A DNA stretch of 64,000 nt from JAMHWF01 sp048500255. Lineage in GTDB: Bacteria > Pseudomonadota > Gammaproteobacteria > Burkholderiales > Burkholderiaceae_C. Within the stretch, counting starts at the first letter, position 1, and each line of letters starts with the position of its first letter. Both the position numbers and the translations under genes were made by a program. Location: NCBI GenBank assembly GCA_048500255.1, contig JASNYH010000002.1, forward strand, positions 841,447 to 905,446, in the 5' to 3' direction. Shown piece after piece: positions 35,867-44,014 of this stretch. A model generated the notes under the pieces. That model had not been told where the DNA came from, made no database searches, and saw only the letters and a list, made by a program, of their open reading frames with translations.

Positions 35867-36418
35867 TCAGCGCTCCAGCCGCGCGCGCACCGTCACGGCC
35901 GGCGCCGGTGCCGCGCGCCGGGCGACGATCCAGCCGTCGTTCCAGCGCGCCAGGTCGACGGCCCAGCCGAGCTGCGCGAAGCCGGGCGGCGACGCCTGCT
36001 CGCGGCTCGGCGCGCCGGGCCAGGGTCGCCCGCGCAGCCAGTCGAACAGCGCGGCGACGGGCACGCTCTCGCCGAGCACGTCGCGCGTCAGTGCGTCGAG
36101 ATCGGGATAGCTCGTCGTCGCGTCGGGCGTGGCGAGTTGCACATCGCCGGGCGACCAGCGCGCGCGCGCCATCACGGTGCCGAGCGGCGTCGTCAGGTCG
36201 AGCCGGCCGCGCACGGGCGTGCCGCTGAGTTCGAACGCCGTCGACACGGCGCGCGCCGGCGTGCCGGCGCTCGCGTCGACGGCGACGGACATGCGCCCCG
36301 ACAGCGGCGCCTCGCCGGCGTCGCCGGCCGGCGGCAGCGAACTGCAGCCGGCCGCCATCGTGAGCGCCAGTCCGAGCGCCGCAGGCGCAGCGCGGCCGAC
36401 CCGGTGGCGACGCCTCAC
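35867..36418 (-). CDS. lolB: Outer-membrane lipoprotein receptor LolB
   Basis: A 183-residue lipoprotein. GTG 36418 overlaps the upstream TPR stop (GTGA) and gives a signal ending MAAGC (Cys25). The body (GRMSVAVD, FELSGTPVRGRLDLTTPLGTVMARARW, then DWLRGRPWPG) matches LolB, which takes lipoproteins from LolA and inserts them in the outer membrane. A longer frame reaches 36529 but lies in the TPR gene. Confidence 0.9.
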   Translation of the reverse strand: MRRRHRVGRAAPAALGLALTMAAGCSSLPPAGDAGEAPLSGRMSVAVDASAGTPARAVSTAFELSGTPVRGRLDLTTPLGTVMARARWSPGDVQLATPDATTSYPDLDALTRDVLGESVPVAALFDWLRGRPWPGAPSREQASPPGFAQLGWAVDLARWNDGWIVARRAAPAPAVTVRARLER

Positions 36419-38202
36419 GGCTCGACCTTCAGGCGCCGGAGCACTTCGCGCAGCACGTCGTTGTCGGCGTCGCGCTGGTGCGCCTCGCGCCACACGCGGC
36501 GCGCCTCGTCGTGGCGGCCGAGCACCCACAGCACCTCGCCGAGGTGGGCGCCGATCTCGGTGTCGGGGCGCGCGGAATAGGCGGTGCGCAGCAGCCGCAG
36601 CGCCTCCTCGCGGTTGCCGAGGCGGAACTCGACCCAGCCCAGGCTGTCGGTGATGAAGGGCTCGCCCGGGCTCAGCTCGAGCGCCTTCTGGATCAGCGCC
36701 TTGGCCTCGGGCAGGCGCACGTTGCGATCGGCCAGCGAGTAGCCGAGCGCGTTGTAGGCGTGGTGGAAGTCGGGCTTGAGCGCGATCACGCGGCGCAGCA
36801 ACTGCTCCATCTCGTCGAGCCGGTCGAGCTTTTCGCTCATCATCGACTGCTCGTAGAGCAGGTCGGCGTCGTCGGGAAAGCGCTGGTTCGCCTCGGCCAG
36901 CACGGTGTTGGCGTCGGCCCAGCGTTTGACGTCGCGCAGCACTTGCGCCTCGGCGAGGAACTTGGCGCGCAGCTCCGACGGCGCCGCCTCGGGCAGTGCG
37001 CGCACCAGCGCGCGCGCCTCGGCCACCTTGCCCTGGCGCGCGAGCAGCGACGCGCGGCGCAGCTGCACCTCGCGCAGACGCTGCGGATCGTCGATGCGCG
37101 CGAGCCAGGCCTCGGCGAGCGCGAAGTCACCGCGCAGTTCGGCCGCCTGCGCCAGCATCAGCCAGGCCTGCACCAGGCCGCCCGTGCCCGAGATGCCGAG
37201 CGCTTCGTCGTCGTCGTCCTCGCCGGCCGGTGCCGACGCGCCTGCCGCGGCGGGAGGCGGCGCTTCGACGAGCTTGACGTAGGTCTGCAGCGCGGCCTCG
37301 GCCTCGCGCGCCTGGCGCAGCTCGAGGTGCAGTGCGCCCAGTGTCAGCCACGGCGGCGCGAGCCGCGGCTCGGCGCGCGTCACCGCGTCGAGCTGCGCGA
37401 TGGCGTCGGCATAGCGCTGCGCCGACGTGAGCGTGCGCGCATAGAGCAGGCGCACCGGCGTCGCGTCGGGCCGGGCCTGCAGGTAGTCGGTGACGAGCGC
37501 CTCGGCCGCCGGCGTGCCCGGCATCAGCTCGAGCGCGAGCACGGCGCTGCCGTCGGCCTTTGCGTCGTACGAGCGCGCGCGTCGCGCGTGCTCGAGCGCG
37601 CGCTGCGGCTGGCCGGCGGCTAACCAGGCACGGCCGATCGCGACCTGCACCGCCACGCGCGTCGACGCGCCCTGCGCCTGCGCCTTGAGCGCCTGTTCGA
37701 GCAGCGCGGGCACGGCGGCGCGATCGGCCGCGCGGCCGTACAGGCGCGGCAGCGACACGATCAGCGCGCTGCGCTCGGCCTCCGGCACGAGGCCGACGAG
37801 CGATTGCAGCGGCTCGACCGTCTCCTTAGTGCGGCCGAGCGCGATCAGGATCTGCACGACGTAACGGTGCGCCTCGAGCGACTTGGGCAGGCGCTCGCGC
37901 CAGGCGCGAGCGGCTGCCAGCGCCTGGTCGCCGGCGCGCGACTCGAGTGCGATGTCGGCGGCGCGCTTGAAGAGGGCCTCGTCGCCGGTGCGCCGCGCGG
38001 CGTCGAGCACGACGGCGTAGGCGGCACCAGGCTGGCCGCCGCGCAGCTCGAGCTCGCCGATCAGCAGCTGGTAGAACAGCGGGGCGTCGAGCCGCGATGA
38101 CAGGGCGGTGGGCGTGGCCGCGGGCGCCGCGTGCGGGCCGACAAGCAGCAGCGTGGCTGCGAGGGCGCGCCAGCCGCGGCGCGCCAGGGGCAGGGTCGGC
38201 AT
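36415..38202 (-). CDS. Exported tetratricopeptide-repeat protein
   Basis: A 595-residue protein with a Sec signal (LAATLLLVGPHAAPAA) and many TPR-like helical pairs, clearest in the C-terminal third (HHAYNALGYSLADRN, EPFITDSLGWVEFRLGNREEALRLLRTAYSARPD). ATG 38202 has GGGAG six bases upstream; GTG 38220 is an alternative. It heads the lolB-ispE operon, an arrangement typical of Burkholderiales. A periplasmic or envelope role is likely; the partner is unknown. Confidence 0.85.
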   Translation of the reverse strand: MPTLPLARRGWRALAATLLLVGPHAAPAATPTALSSRLDAPLFYQLLIGELELRGGQPGAAYAVVLDAARRTGDEALFKRAADIALESRAGDQALAAARAWRERLPKSLEAHRYVVQILIALGRTKETVEPLQSLVGLVPEAERSALIVSLPRLYGRAADRAAVPALLEQALKAQAQGASTRVAVQVAIGRAWLAAGQPQRALEHARRARSYDAKADGSAVLALELMPGTPAAEALVTDYLQARPDATPVRLLYARTLTSAQRYADAIAQLDAVTRAEPRLAPPWLTLGALHLELRQAREAEAALQTYVKLVEAPPPAAAGASAPAGEDDDDEALGISGTGGLVQAWLMLAQAAELRGDFALAEAWLARIDDPQRLREVQLRRASLLARQGKVAEARALVRALPEAAPSELRAKFLAEAQVLRDVKRWADANTVLAEANQRFPDDADLLYEQSMMSEKLDRLDEMEQLLRRVIALKPDFHHAYNALGYSLADRNVRLPEAKALIQKALELSPGEPFITDSLGWVEFRLGNREEALRLLRTAYSARPDTEIGAHLGEVLWVLGRHDEARRVWREAHQRDADNDVLREVLRRLKVEP

Positions 38203-38254
38203 CGAGGACTCCCGGGACACGCGTCGATTCTATCGGCCGACCATAATCGCCCGC

Positions 38255-39070
38255 ATGCCCGAGCTGCCCGAGGTCGAGGTCACGCGCCAGAGCTTCGCCG
38301 AGCGCATCGCCGGCGCGACGGTGACGGCAGTGCGCCTGGGCAAGCCGCTGCGCTGGCCGCTCGGCCGCGCGCCCGAGCTGCTCGTCGGTCAGCGCGTGGG
38401 CGCCGTGTCGCGGCGCGGCAAGTACCTGTGGGTCGCGCTCGACGACGGCGGGCTGCTGCTCCACCTGGGCATGTCGGGCTCGCTCGCGTTCAGCGAGCAG
38501 GCGCCGCCGCCGGGCGCGCACGACCACTTCGATCTCGCAACGACGCGCGGCACGCTGCGCCTGACCGACCCGCGCCGCTTCGGCGCGGCGGTGTGGGCTC
38601 GCGACCCGGCCGACGGCCTCGCCGGCAAGCTGCTGCAGGGGCTGGGCGTCGAGCCGTTCGACGCCGCCTTCACCGGCGAGTACCTGCACGCCGCGCTGCG
38701 CCGGCGGCGCGTCGCCGTCAAGCTGGCGCTGCTGGGCGGCGACATCGTCGTCGGCGCCGGCAACATCTACGCCTGCGAGGCGCTGCACGCCGCCGGCATC
38801 GACCCGCGCACGCCGAGCGACCGCATCGGCGCCACGCGCTGCCGCCGCCTCGCCGACGCGCTGCGCGCGACGCTGGCGCGCGCGCTCGAGCTCGGCGGCT
38901 CGACGCTGCGCGACTACCGCGACGCCCACGGCATGGCCGGTGCCTTCCAGTCGGAGGCTGCCGTCTACGGCCGCGCCGGCCAGGCCTGCGCGCGCTGCGG
39001 CACCGCGGTGCGGCGCATCGTGCAGGGCCAACGCTCGACCTACTACTGCCCGCGCTGCCAGCGGCGCTGA
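38255..39070 (+). CDS. mutM: Formamidopyrimidine-DNA glycosylase MutM
   Basis: A 271-residue bifunctional glycosylase/AP lyase removing 8-oxoguanine. MPELPEVEV supplies the catalytic Pro2 and Glu3. Lys in the GKYLW segment and the C-terminal zinc finger CARCG...CPRCQ (two Cys pairs) are present. It is divergent from the TPR gene and 123 bases upstream of the dynamin-like gene, which mutY follows. Confidence 0.96.
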   Translation: MPELPEVEVTRQSFAERIAGATVTAVRLGKPLRWPLGRAPELLVGQRVGAVSRRGKYLWVALDDGGLLLHLGMSGSLAFSEQAPPPGAHDHFDLATTRGTLRLTDPRRFGAAVWARDPADGLAGKLLQGLGVEPFDAAFTGEYLHAALRRRRVAVKLALLGGDIVVGAGNIYACEALHAAGIDPRTPSDRIGATRCRRLADALRATLARALELGGSTLRDYRDAHGMAGAFQSEAAVYGRAGQACARCGTAVRRIVQGQRSTYYCPRCQRR

Positions 39071-39193
39071 AGCGCGACGCGAAATACCCGACAGGGGGCG
39101 CCAGGCGCTGTCAGCAAGTGTTTCGCAGGCCCCGTCGGCAGGCGATGTGGGCTACCATCGCCGCAGACGTACGAGCCCATTCCGGCCTCACCG

Positions 39194-41257
39194 ATGATCC
39201 CCTCCTTCGCTGGCAGCCTCGACGCGCTCGGCAGCTGGCGTCACTCGCTGACGCAGCGCCTCGACGAGGTCGCCGGCTATCTGGTCGAGCATGAGCTGCT
39301 CGACGAAGTCGCCTGCGACATGCTGGACTCGCTGCGCCAGCGGCTTTCGAGCGAGAAGCTCGTGCTGGCCTTCGTCGCCGAGTTCTCGCGCGGCAAGTCG
39401 GAGCTGATCAACGCCGTCTTCTTCGCCGACGCCGGCCGCCGCGTGCTGCCGGCGACGCCCGGGCGCACGACGATGTGCCCCGTCGAGCTCGGCTACGACG
39501 CCGAAGAGCCGCCCGGCCTCGCGCTGCTGCCGATCGAGACGCGCCTCGAGAGCCTGTCGCTGTCGGAGCTGCGCGCGCAACCGCGCGCCTGGACCGTGCG
39601 CCAGCTCGCCGTCGATGCGCCCGACGAACTCGCCGGTGCGCTCGCCGAGGTGACGCGAACGCAGCGCGTGAGCGTCGATCGCGCGCGCCAGCTCGGCTTC
39701 TGGGACGACGAGCGTCCGCAGGACAACCCGCCGATCGAAGGCGGCCTGGTCGAGGTGCCGGTGTGGCGCCACGCGCTGATCAACTATCCGCACCCGCTGC
39801 TCAAGCGCGGTCTCGTCGTGCTCGACACGCCGGGGCTCAACGCGATCGGCGCCGAGCCCGAGCTGACACTCAGCCTGCTGCCGACGGCGCACGCCACCGT
39901 GTTCATCCTCGGCGCCGACGCCGGCGTCACCAAGTCCGACCTCGAGATCTGGCGCGACCACCTCGGCGGCCACGACCGCGCGCGCTTCGTCGCACTCAAC
40001 AAGATCGACGCGCTGTTCGACCCGCTGACGCCGGTCGACATCGTGCAGCGTCAGATCGAGCGCCAGCGTCAGCTCACGGCGACGACGCTGGGCGTCGAGC
40101 CGGCACGCGTGTTCCCGATCTCGGCGCGCCAGGCGCTGGCTGCGCGCGTCGAGGGCGACGACGAGCTGCTGTTCGCGAGCCGCCTGCCCGAGCTCGAGGC
40201 GGCGCTGGCGCTGCAACTGCTGCCGCAACGTCGCCAGGTGCTCGAGCATGTCGTGCTCGACGGCACGCAGCGGCTGCAGGCGCACGTGCTGCGGCGCCTC
40301 GCCGACCGGCGCCGTCAGATCGCCGAGCAGGTGCAGGAGTTGCGCGGCCTGCGCGGCAAGAGCAACGCCAAGGTGCGCACGATGCTGCAGCGCGTCGATG
40401 CCGAGACCGCCGAGTTCGAGCAGTGCACGGCGCGCCTGCACGCGATGCGCGCGGTGCACGGCCGCATGCTGCGCGAGGCGCTGGCCGACCTGTCGAGCGA
40501 CCGCCTGCGCGACGAAGTGATCGAGATGCAGAACGCGATCGCATCGTCGATGCTCAACCTCGGCGCCAAGCGCGCCTTCGCGCAGCTGTGCACGCGGCTG
40601 CGCGGCCTGGTCGGTCAGGCGCAGCAGCGCGGCGCCGAGATCCACCAGATGCTCACCGCGTCGTTCACGCTGCTCAACACCGACTACGGCTTCAGCCTGC
40701 AGCTGACGCCGCCGCCCGACTTCGACCGCTTCGTGCGCGAGCTCGACGCGCTCGAGACCAGCTACGTGCAGTACCTCGGCCTGTCGCGCGCGCTGCGGCT
40801 GGCGCAGCCGCGCTTCATGGAGCAGTTCCGCCGCATGCTCGTGTCGAAGCTGCGCGTCGTGTTCGAGAACGCTTCGGGCGAGCTCGAGCTGTGGAACAAG
40901 GCAGCGTCGGCGCAGGTCGACTCGCAGCTGCGCGAGCGCCGGCGCGCCTTCCGCCGCCGCCGCGAGGCGCTCGAGCGCATCCAGGGTGCGGCCGGCGAGC
41001 TCGAGCAGCGCATCGACGAGTTCGAGTCTCAGGACGTGCGGTTGCAGCAGTTCCAGGCGCGCGTCGGCGAGCTGCTGCAGGACTTGCGCGAGCAGCACTG
41101 CACTGCGGAGTTCCTCGAGCTCGACCTCGACCTGCCGCTGCCGGCGTCGGACGCGCCGGCGCCCCGCGCGGCCTCGGCATCGCCGCCGCAGGGCGACGCA
41201 GCCGCAGCGCCGGAACCGGCCGCTGCGCCGTCCGAGCGCGCGGCAGCCCACGCCTGA
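39194..41257 (+). CDS. Dynamin-like GTPase between mutM and mutY
   Basis: A 687-residue protein. The G1 loop AEFSRGKSELINAVF is at about residues 62-76, the switch PATPGRTTMCP follows, G3 is LDTPGLN near 212 and G4 NKID near 273. The remainder is long helical/coiled coil (about 340-655) with a Pro/Ala tail. This is the bacterial dynamin-family layout, although no transmembrane segment is evident. It lies in the same direction as mutM and 10 bases from mutY. The role is unknown; membrane remodelling is a family inference. Confidence 0.85.
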   Translation: MIPSFAGSLDALGSWRHSLTQRLDEVAGYLVEHELLDEVACDMLDSLRQRLSSEKLVLAFVAEFSRGKSELINAVFFADAGRRVLPATPGRTTMCPVELGYDAEEPPGLALLPIETRLESLSLSELRAQPRAWTVRQLAVDAPDELAGALAEVTRTQRVSVDRARQLGFWDDERPQDNPPIEGGLVEVPVWRHALINYPHPLLKRGLVVLDTPGLNAIGAEPELTLSLLPTAHATVFILGADAGVTKSDLEIWRDHLGGHDRARFVALNKIDALFDPLTPVDIVQRQIERQRQLTATTLGVEPARVFPISARQALAARVEGDDELLFASRLPELEAALALQLLPQRRQVLEHVVLDGTQRLQAHVLRRLADRRRQIAEQVQELRGLRGKSNAKVRTMLQRVDAETAEFEQCTARLHAMRAVHGRMLREALADLSSDRLRDEVIEMQNAIASSMLNLGAKRAFAQLCTRLRGLVGQAQQRGAEIHQMLTASFTLLNTDYGFSLQLTPPPDFDRFVRELDALETSYVQYLGLSRALRLAQPRFMEQFRRMLVSKLRVVFENASGELELWNKAASAQVDSQLRERRRAFRRRREALERIQGAAGELEQRIDEFESQDVRLQQFQARVGELLQDLREQHCTAEFLELDLDLPLPASDAPAPRAASASPPQGDAAAAPEPAAAPSERAAAHA

Positions 41258-41267
41258 GCGGCCTCCC

Positions 41268-42302
41268 GTGACGAGCGGCGTCGCCGGCGCGACGATCGCG
41301 GCGCGCGTCGTCGCCTGGCAGCGCACGCACGGCCGCCACGCGCTGCCGTGGCAGGCGACGCGCGATCCGTACCGCGTCTGGCTGTCGGAAGTGATGCTGC
41401 AGCAGACGCAGGTCGCGACGGTGCTCGGCTACTACGAGCGCTTCCTCGCGCGGTTCCCCGACGTGTCGGCGCTCGCCGCCGCGCCGCTCGACGACGTGCT
41501 CGCGGCATGGAGCGGGCTGGGCTACTACAGTCGCGCGCGCAACCTGCACCGTTGTGCACAGGTCGTGGTCGCCGAGCACGGCGGCGCGTTCCCGCGCAGC
41601 GCCGCGGCGCTCGCCGCGCTGCCCGGCATCGGGCGCTCGACGGCGGCGGCGATCGCCGCCTTCTGCCACGGCGAGCGCGTTGCCATCCTCGACGGCAACG
41701 TCAAGCGCGTGCTCACGCGCGTGCTCGGCTTCGACGCCGACCTCGCGCAGGCGGCGCACGAGCGCGCGCTTTGGCAGCGCGCTGCCGAGCTGCTGCCGGC
41801 GCGCGACATCGAGGCCTACACGCAGGGCCTGATGGACCTCGGCGCCGGCGTGTGCACGCCGCGCGCGCCGCAGTGCCTGCTGTGTCCGCTGACCGGCACG
41901 TGCGCCGCGCGCCGCACCGGCGACGCCGAGCGCTATCCCGTCAAGACGCGGCGCCTCGTGCGCGGCCGGCGGGAGAGCTGGTGGCTGTGGCTGCAGTGGC
42001 GCGGCCGCGTGTGGCTGCAGCAGCGCCCGCCGACCGGTGTCTGGGCCGGCCTGTGGACGCTGCCGCTTTTCGACGACGAGCAGCGCGCGCTCGCGCTGGC
42101 GCGCGGTCTCGGCGTCGAGCCCGAGCATGGCGCGCCGATCGAGCACGCGCTGACGCACTTCGACTGGGTGCTGCATCCGCGGCGTGCCGTGCTGGCGCGC
42201 CGGCCGGCCGACCGGCTGCTCGGCGAAGGGCGCTGGGTTACGGGCGACGAGCTCGCGGGCGTGGCGCTGCCGGCGCCGCTGCGCCGGTTGCTGCGAGCCT
42301 GA
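41268..42302 (+). CDS. mutY: A/G-specific adenine glycosylase MutY
   Basis: A 344-residue glycosylase that removes adenine paired with 8-oxoG. SEVMLQQTQV carries the catalytic Glu, the helix-hairpin-helix is LPGIGRSTAAAIAAF, and ILDGNVKRVLTRV has the catalytic Asp. Iron-sulfur Cys spacing is C-x6-C-x2-C-x5-C. The C-terminal NUDIX-like domain reads 8-oxoG. GTG 41268 is the start; earlier frames overlap the GTPase. Confidence 0.96.
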   Translation: MTSGVAGATIAARVVAWQRTHGRHALPWQATRDPYRVWLSEVMLQQTQVATVLGYYERFLARFPDVSALAAAPLDDVLAAWSGLGYYSRARNLHRCAQVVVAEHGGAFPRSAAALAALPGIGRSTAAAIAAFCHGERVAILDGNVKRVLTRVLGFDADLAQAAHERALWQRAAELLPARDIEAYTQGLMDLGAGVCTPRAPQCLLCPLTGTCAARRTGDAERYPVKTRRLVRGRRESWWLWLQWRGRVWLQQRPPTGVWAGLWTLPLFDDEQRALALARGLGVEPEHGAPIEHALTHFDWVLHPRRAVLARRPADRLLGEGRWVTGDELAGVALPAPLRRLLRA

Positions 42303-42303
42303 G

Positions 42304-42900
42304 CTACTGAACCACGCCCTTGCTTCGCAGGAACTCGTCGACCAGGCGCAGCCGCACCTGTGGGTCGTCGAGCTCCATCAGCTTCTGCTTGGCGGCGACG
42401 GGGATCGGCAGGATCTCGCACCAGCGGTTGGCGACCCAGCCGGCATCGTCGAAGCGAAACGGCTCGAGGAAGGGCGTCGCGCTCTGCGTGCGCAGCGTCG
42501 CGATCGCGTTGGCCAGGCCGCGCACCGTGCCCAGCAGCGCGGCGTCGGGTGCGACGACGTCGTCGTCGTCGACGAGGCGCGTGGCGCCGACCCACAGGCC
42601 GTCGGCGCGCTGCGCGGCCGAGATCAGCTCGAAGCGGTGCGTGCCGCGGCAGCGCACCTGCAGGATGCCGGGCTGCACGCTGTCGACCTCCATCACGACG
42701 GCGACGACGCCGCGCGCCGCGAGGTCGATCGGCTGCTCGCTGCGCACCTCGGCGCCGCGGCGCAGTGCGACGACGCCGAACGGCGTCTGCTCGCGCAGGC
42801 AGCGCGTCATCAGGTCGAGGTAGCGCGCCTCGAATACCTTGAGGCCGAGCAGGCCGCCGGGGAACAGCACGGTCTGCAGCGGAAACAGCGGCAGATTCAT
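42304..42900 (-). CDS. LON substrate-binding domain protein
   Basis: A 198-residue stand-alone LON N-domain (PF02190 type) without the ATPase or protease parts. MNLPLFPLQTVLFPGGLLGLKVFEARY is the classic opening. Such proteins are common in proteobacteria and are thought to bind unfolded peptides or act as adaptors; no role is proven. It converges with mutY (1 base apart). Confidence 0.88.
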   Translation of the reverse strand: MNLPLFPLQTVLFPGGLLGLKVFEARYLDLMTRCLREQTPFGVVALRRGAEVRSEQPIDLAARGVVAVVMEVDSVQPGILQVRCRGTHRFELISAAQRADGLWVGATRLVDDDDVVAPDAALLGTVRGLANAIATLRTQSATPFLEPFRFDDAGWVANRWCEILPIPVAAKQKLMELDDPQVRLRLVDEFLRSKGVVQ

Positions 42901-42913
42901 GTCTGCCCCTCGT

Positions 42914-42977
42914 CTGCGGAGTGCCGCAGCCGGTCCCCCGAGGGGGCGAGCGCGGACGTGAGCCGTCCAGTGGACGG
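42914..42977. repeat. Intergenic cluster of three perfect hairpins
   Basis: In the 151-base gap between the LON gene and rapZ there are three perfect inverted repeats in 64 bases: CTGCGG/CCGCAG around AGTG (42914-42929), CCCCC/GGGGG around GA (42935-42946), and CCGTCC/GGACGG around AGT (42963-42977). This is denser than elsewhere in the window and resembles a REP-like dispersed element or a structured RNA; transcription termination after rapZ is the simplest use. Confidence 0.5.
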
Positions 42978-43051
42978 ATCACGCCAGCGAGCGGCCGGCT
43001 TGGGAGCGGCCCGGCGCTCGGCCCGCTCGGAGCTGGGTACCACCGTGGCGT

Positions 43052-44014
43052 TCATGTCGTCTCGCGCGCGTCGATCTCGCGATGGCGCACCAGCGTGCCG
43101 GCGTGTTCGGCGGCGAAGCGCCGCGCCAGCGTCTCGACGAACCAGACCGAGCGGTGCTGGCCGCCGGTGCAGCCGATCGCGACCGTGACGTAGCTGCGCT
43201 GGTCGTCGGCCAGAGCCGGCAGCCAGCGCCGCATGAAAGCCTCGATCTGGCCGAGCATCTCCATCGCGTCGGGCTGCGCCTCGAGGTAGGCGACGACGTC
43301 GGTGTCGCGGCCGGTCAGCGGGCGCAGCTCGCGGATGTAGTGCGGGTTGGGCAGCATGCGCACGTCGAACACGTAGTCGGCGTCGAGCGGCACGCCGTGC
43401 TTGAAGGCGAACGATTCGAAGATCAGCGTCAGCGCCGACGGTGCCGCGCCGACGAGGTCGCGCATCCACAGCCGCAGCTGCGCGGGGCGCAGCTGGCTCG
43501 TGTCGACGACGACCGACGCGTCGCGCAGGTCGGCGAGCAGCTCCCGCTCGAGCTCGATGGCGTCGATCAGGCTGCGGTGCAGCGAGCGGCGGTCGTCGTC
43601 GCCGGGCGGCACGGCGGCGGCGGCGGGGCTCGCCGACGCCGCCTCCTTCGACAGCGGATGCGGGCGCCGCGTCTCGGAGAAGCGCCGCACCAGCGCGTCG
43701 GTGCTGGCGTCGAGGAAGACGGAGCGCACCTGCACGCCCTCGTCGCGCAGCTGGTCGAGCAGCGGCAGCAGGTGCGGCAGCGAGCCGGCACTGCGCACGT
43801 CGACGGCGATCGCGACGCGGAGGTCGGCGCGCCGGCCGTTCAGGCGCAGGAAGTCGCGCAGCAGCTCGGGCGGCAGGTTGTCGACGCAGAACCAGTCGGC
43901 GTCCTCGAGCGCATGCAGCGCGATCGACTTGCCCGAGCCCGAGATGCCGGTGACAAGGACGACTTCGCGTGCCGACGAGTCCGGCGCGGGGGCGGCAGCG
44001 CTGCCGGCGTTCAT
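43052..44014 (-). CDS. rapZ: RNase adapter/nucleotide-binding protein RapZ
   Basis: A 320-residue P-loop protein. Walker A is GISGSGKS near residue 25, followed by DWFCVDNLPPELL and the C-terminal CTGGQHRSVWFVE typical of RapZ/YvcJ. In enterobacteria it controls GlmZ RNA decay and amino-sugar synthesis; the target here is unknown. It is longer than the usual ~285 residues, partly from an Ala/Pro/Asp-rich insert after RPHPLSKEA. It overlaps recN (ATGA). Confidence 0.94.
   Translation of the reverse strand: MNAGSAAAPAPDSSAREVVLVTGISGSGKSIALHALEDADWFCVDNLPPELLRDFLRLNGRRADLRVAIAVDVRSAGSLPHLLPLLDQLRDEGVQVRSVFLDASTDALVRRFSETRRPHPLSKEAASASPAAAAVPPGDDDRRSLHRSLIDAIELERELLADLRDASVVVDTSQLRPAQLRLWMRDLVGAAPSALTLIFESFAFKHGVPLDADYVFDVRMLPNPHYIRELRPLTGRDTDVVAYLEAQPDAMEMLGQIEAFMRRWLPALADDQRSYVTVAIGCTGGQHRSVWFVETLARRFAAEHAGTLVRHREIDARETT

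Noticed and set aside
39188..41326. A 712-codon minus-strand frame opposite the dynamin-like gene
   Set aside because: The translation is Arg/Ala/Leu/Gln-rich with no recognisable motif, while the plus strand has clear GTPase motifs.
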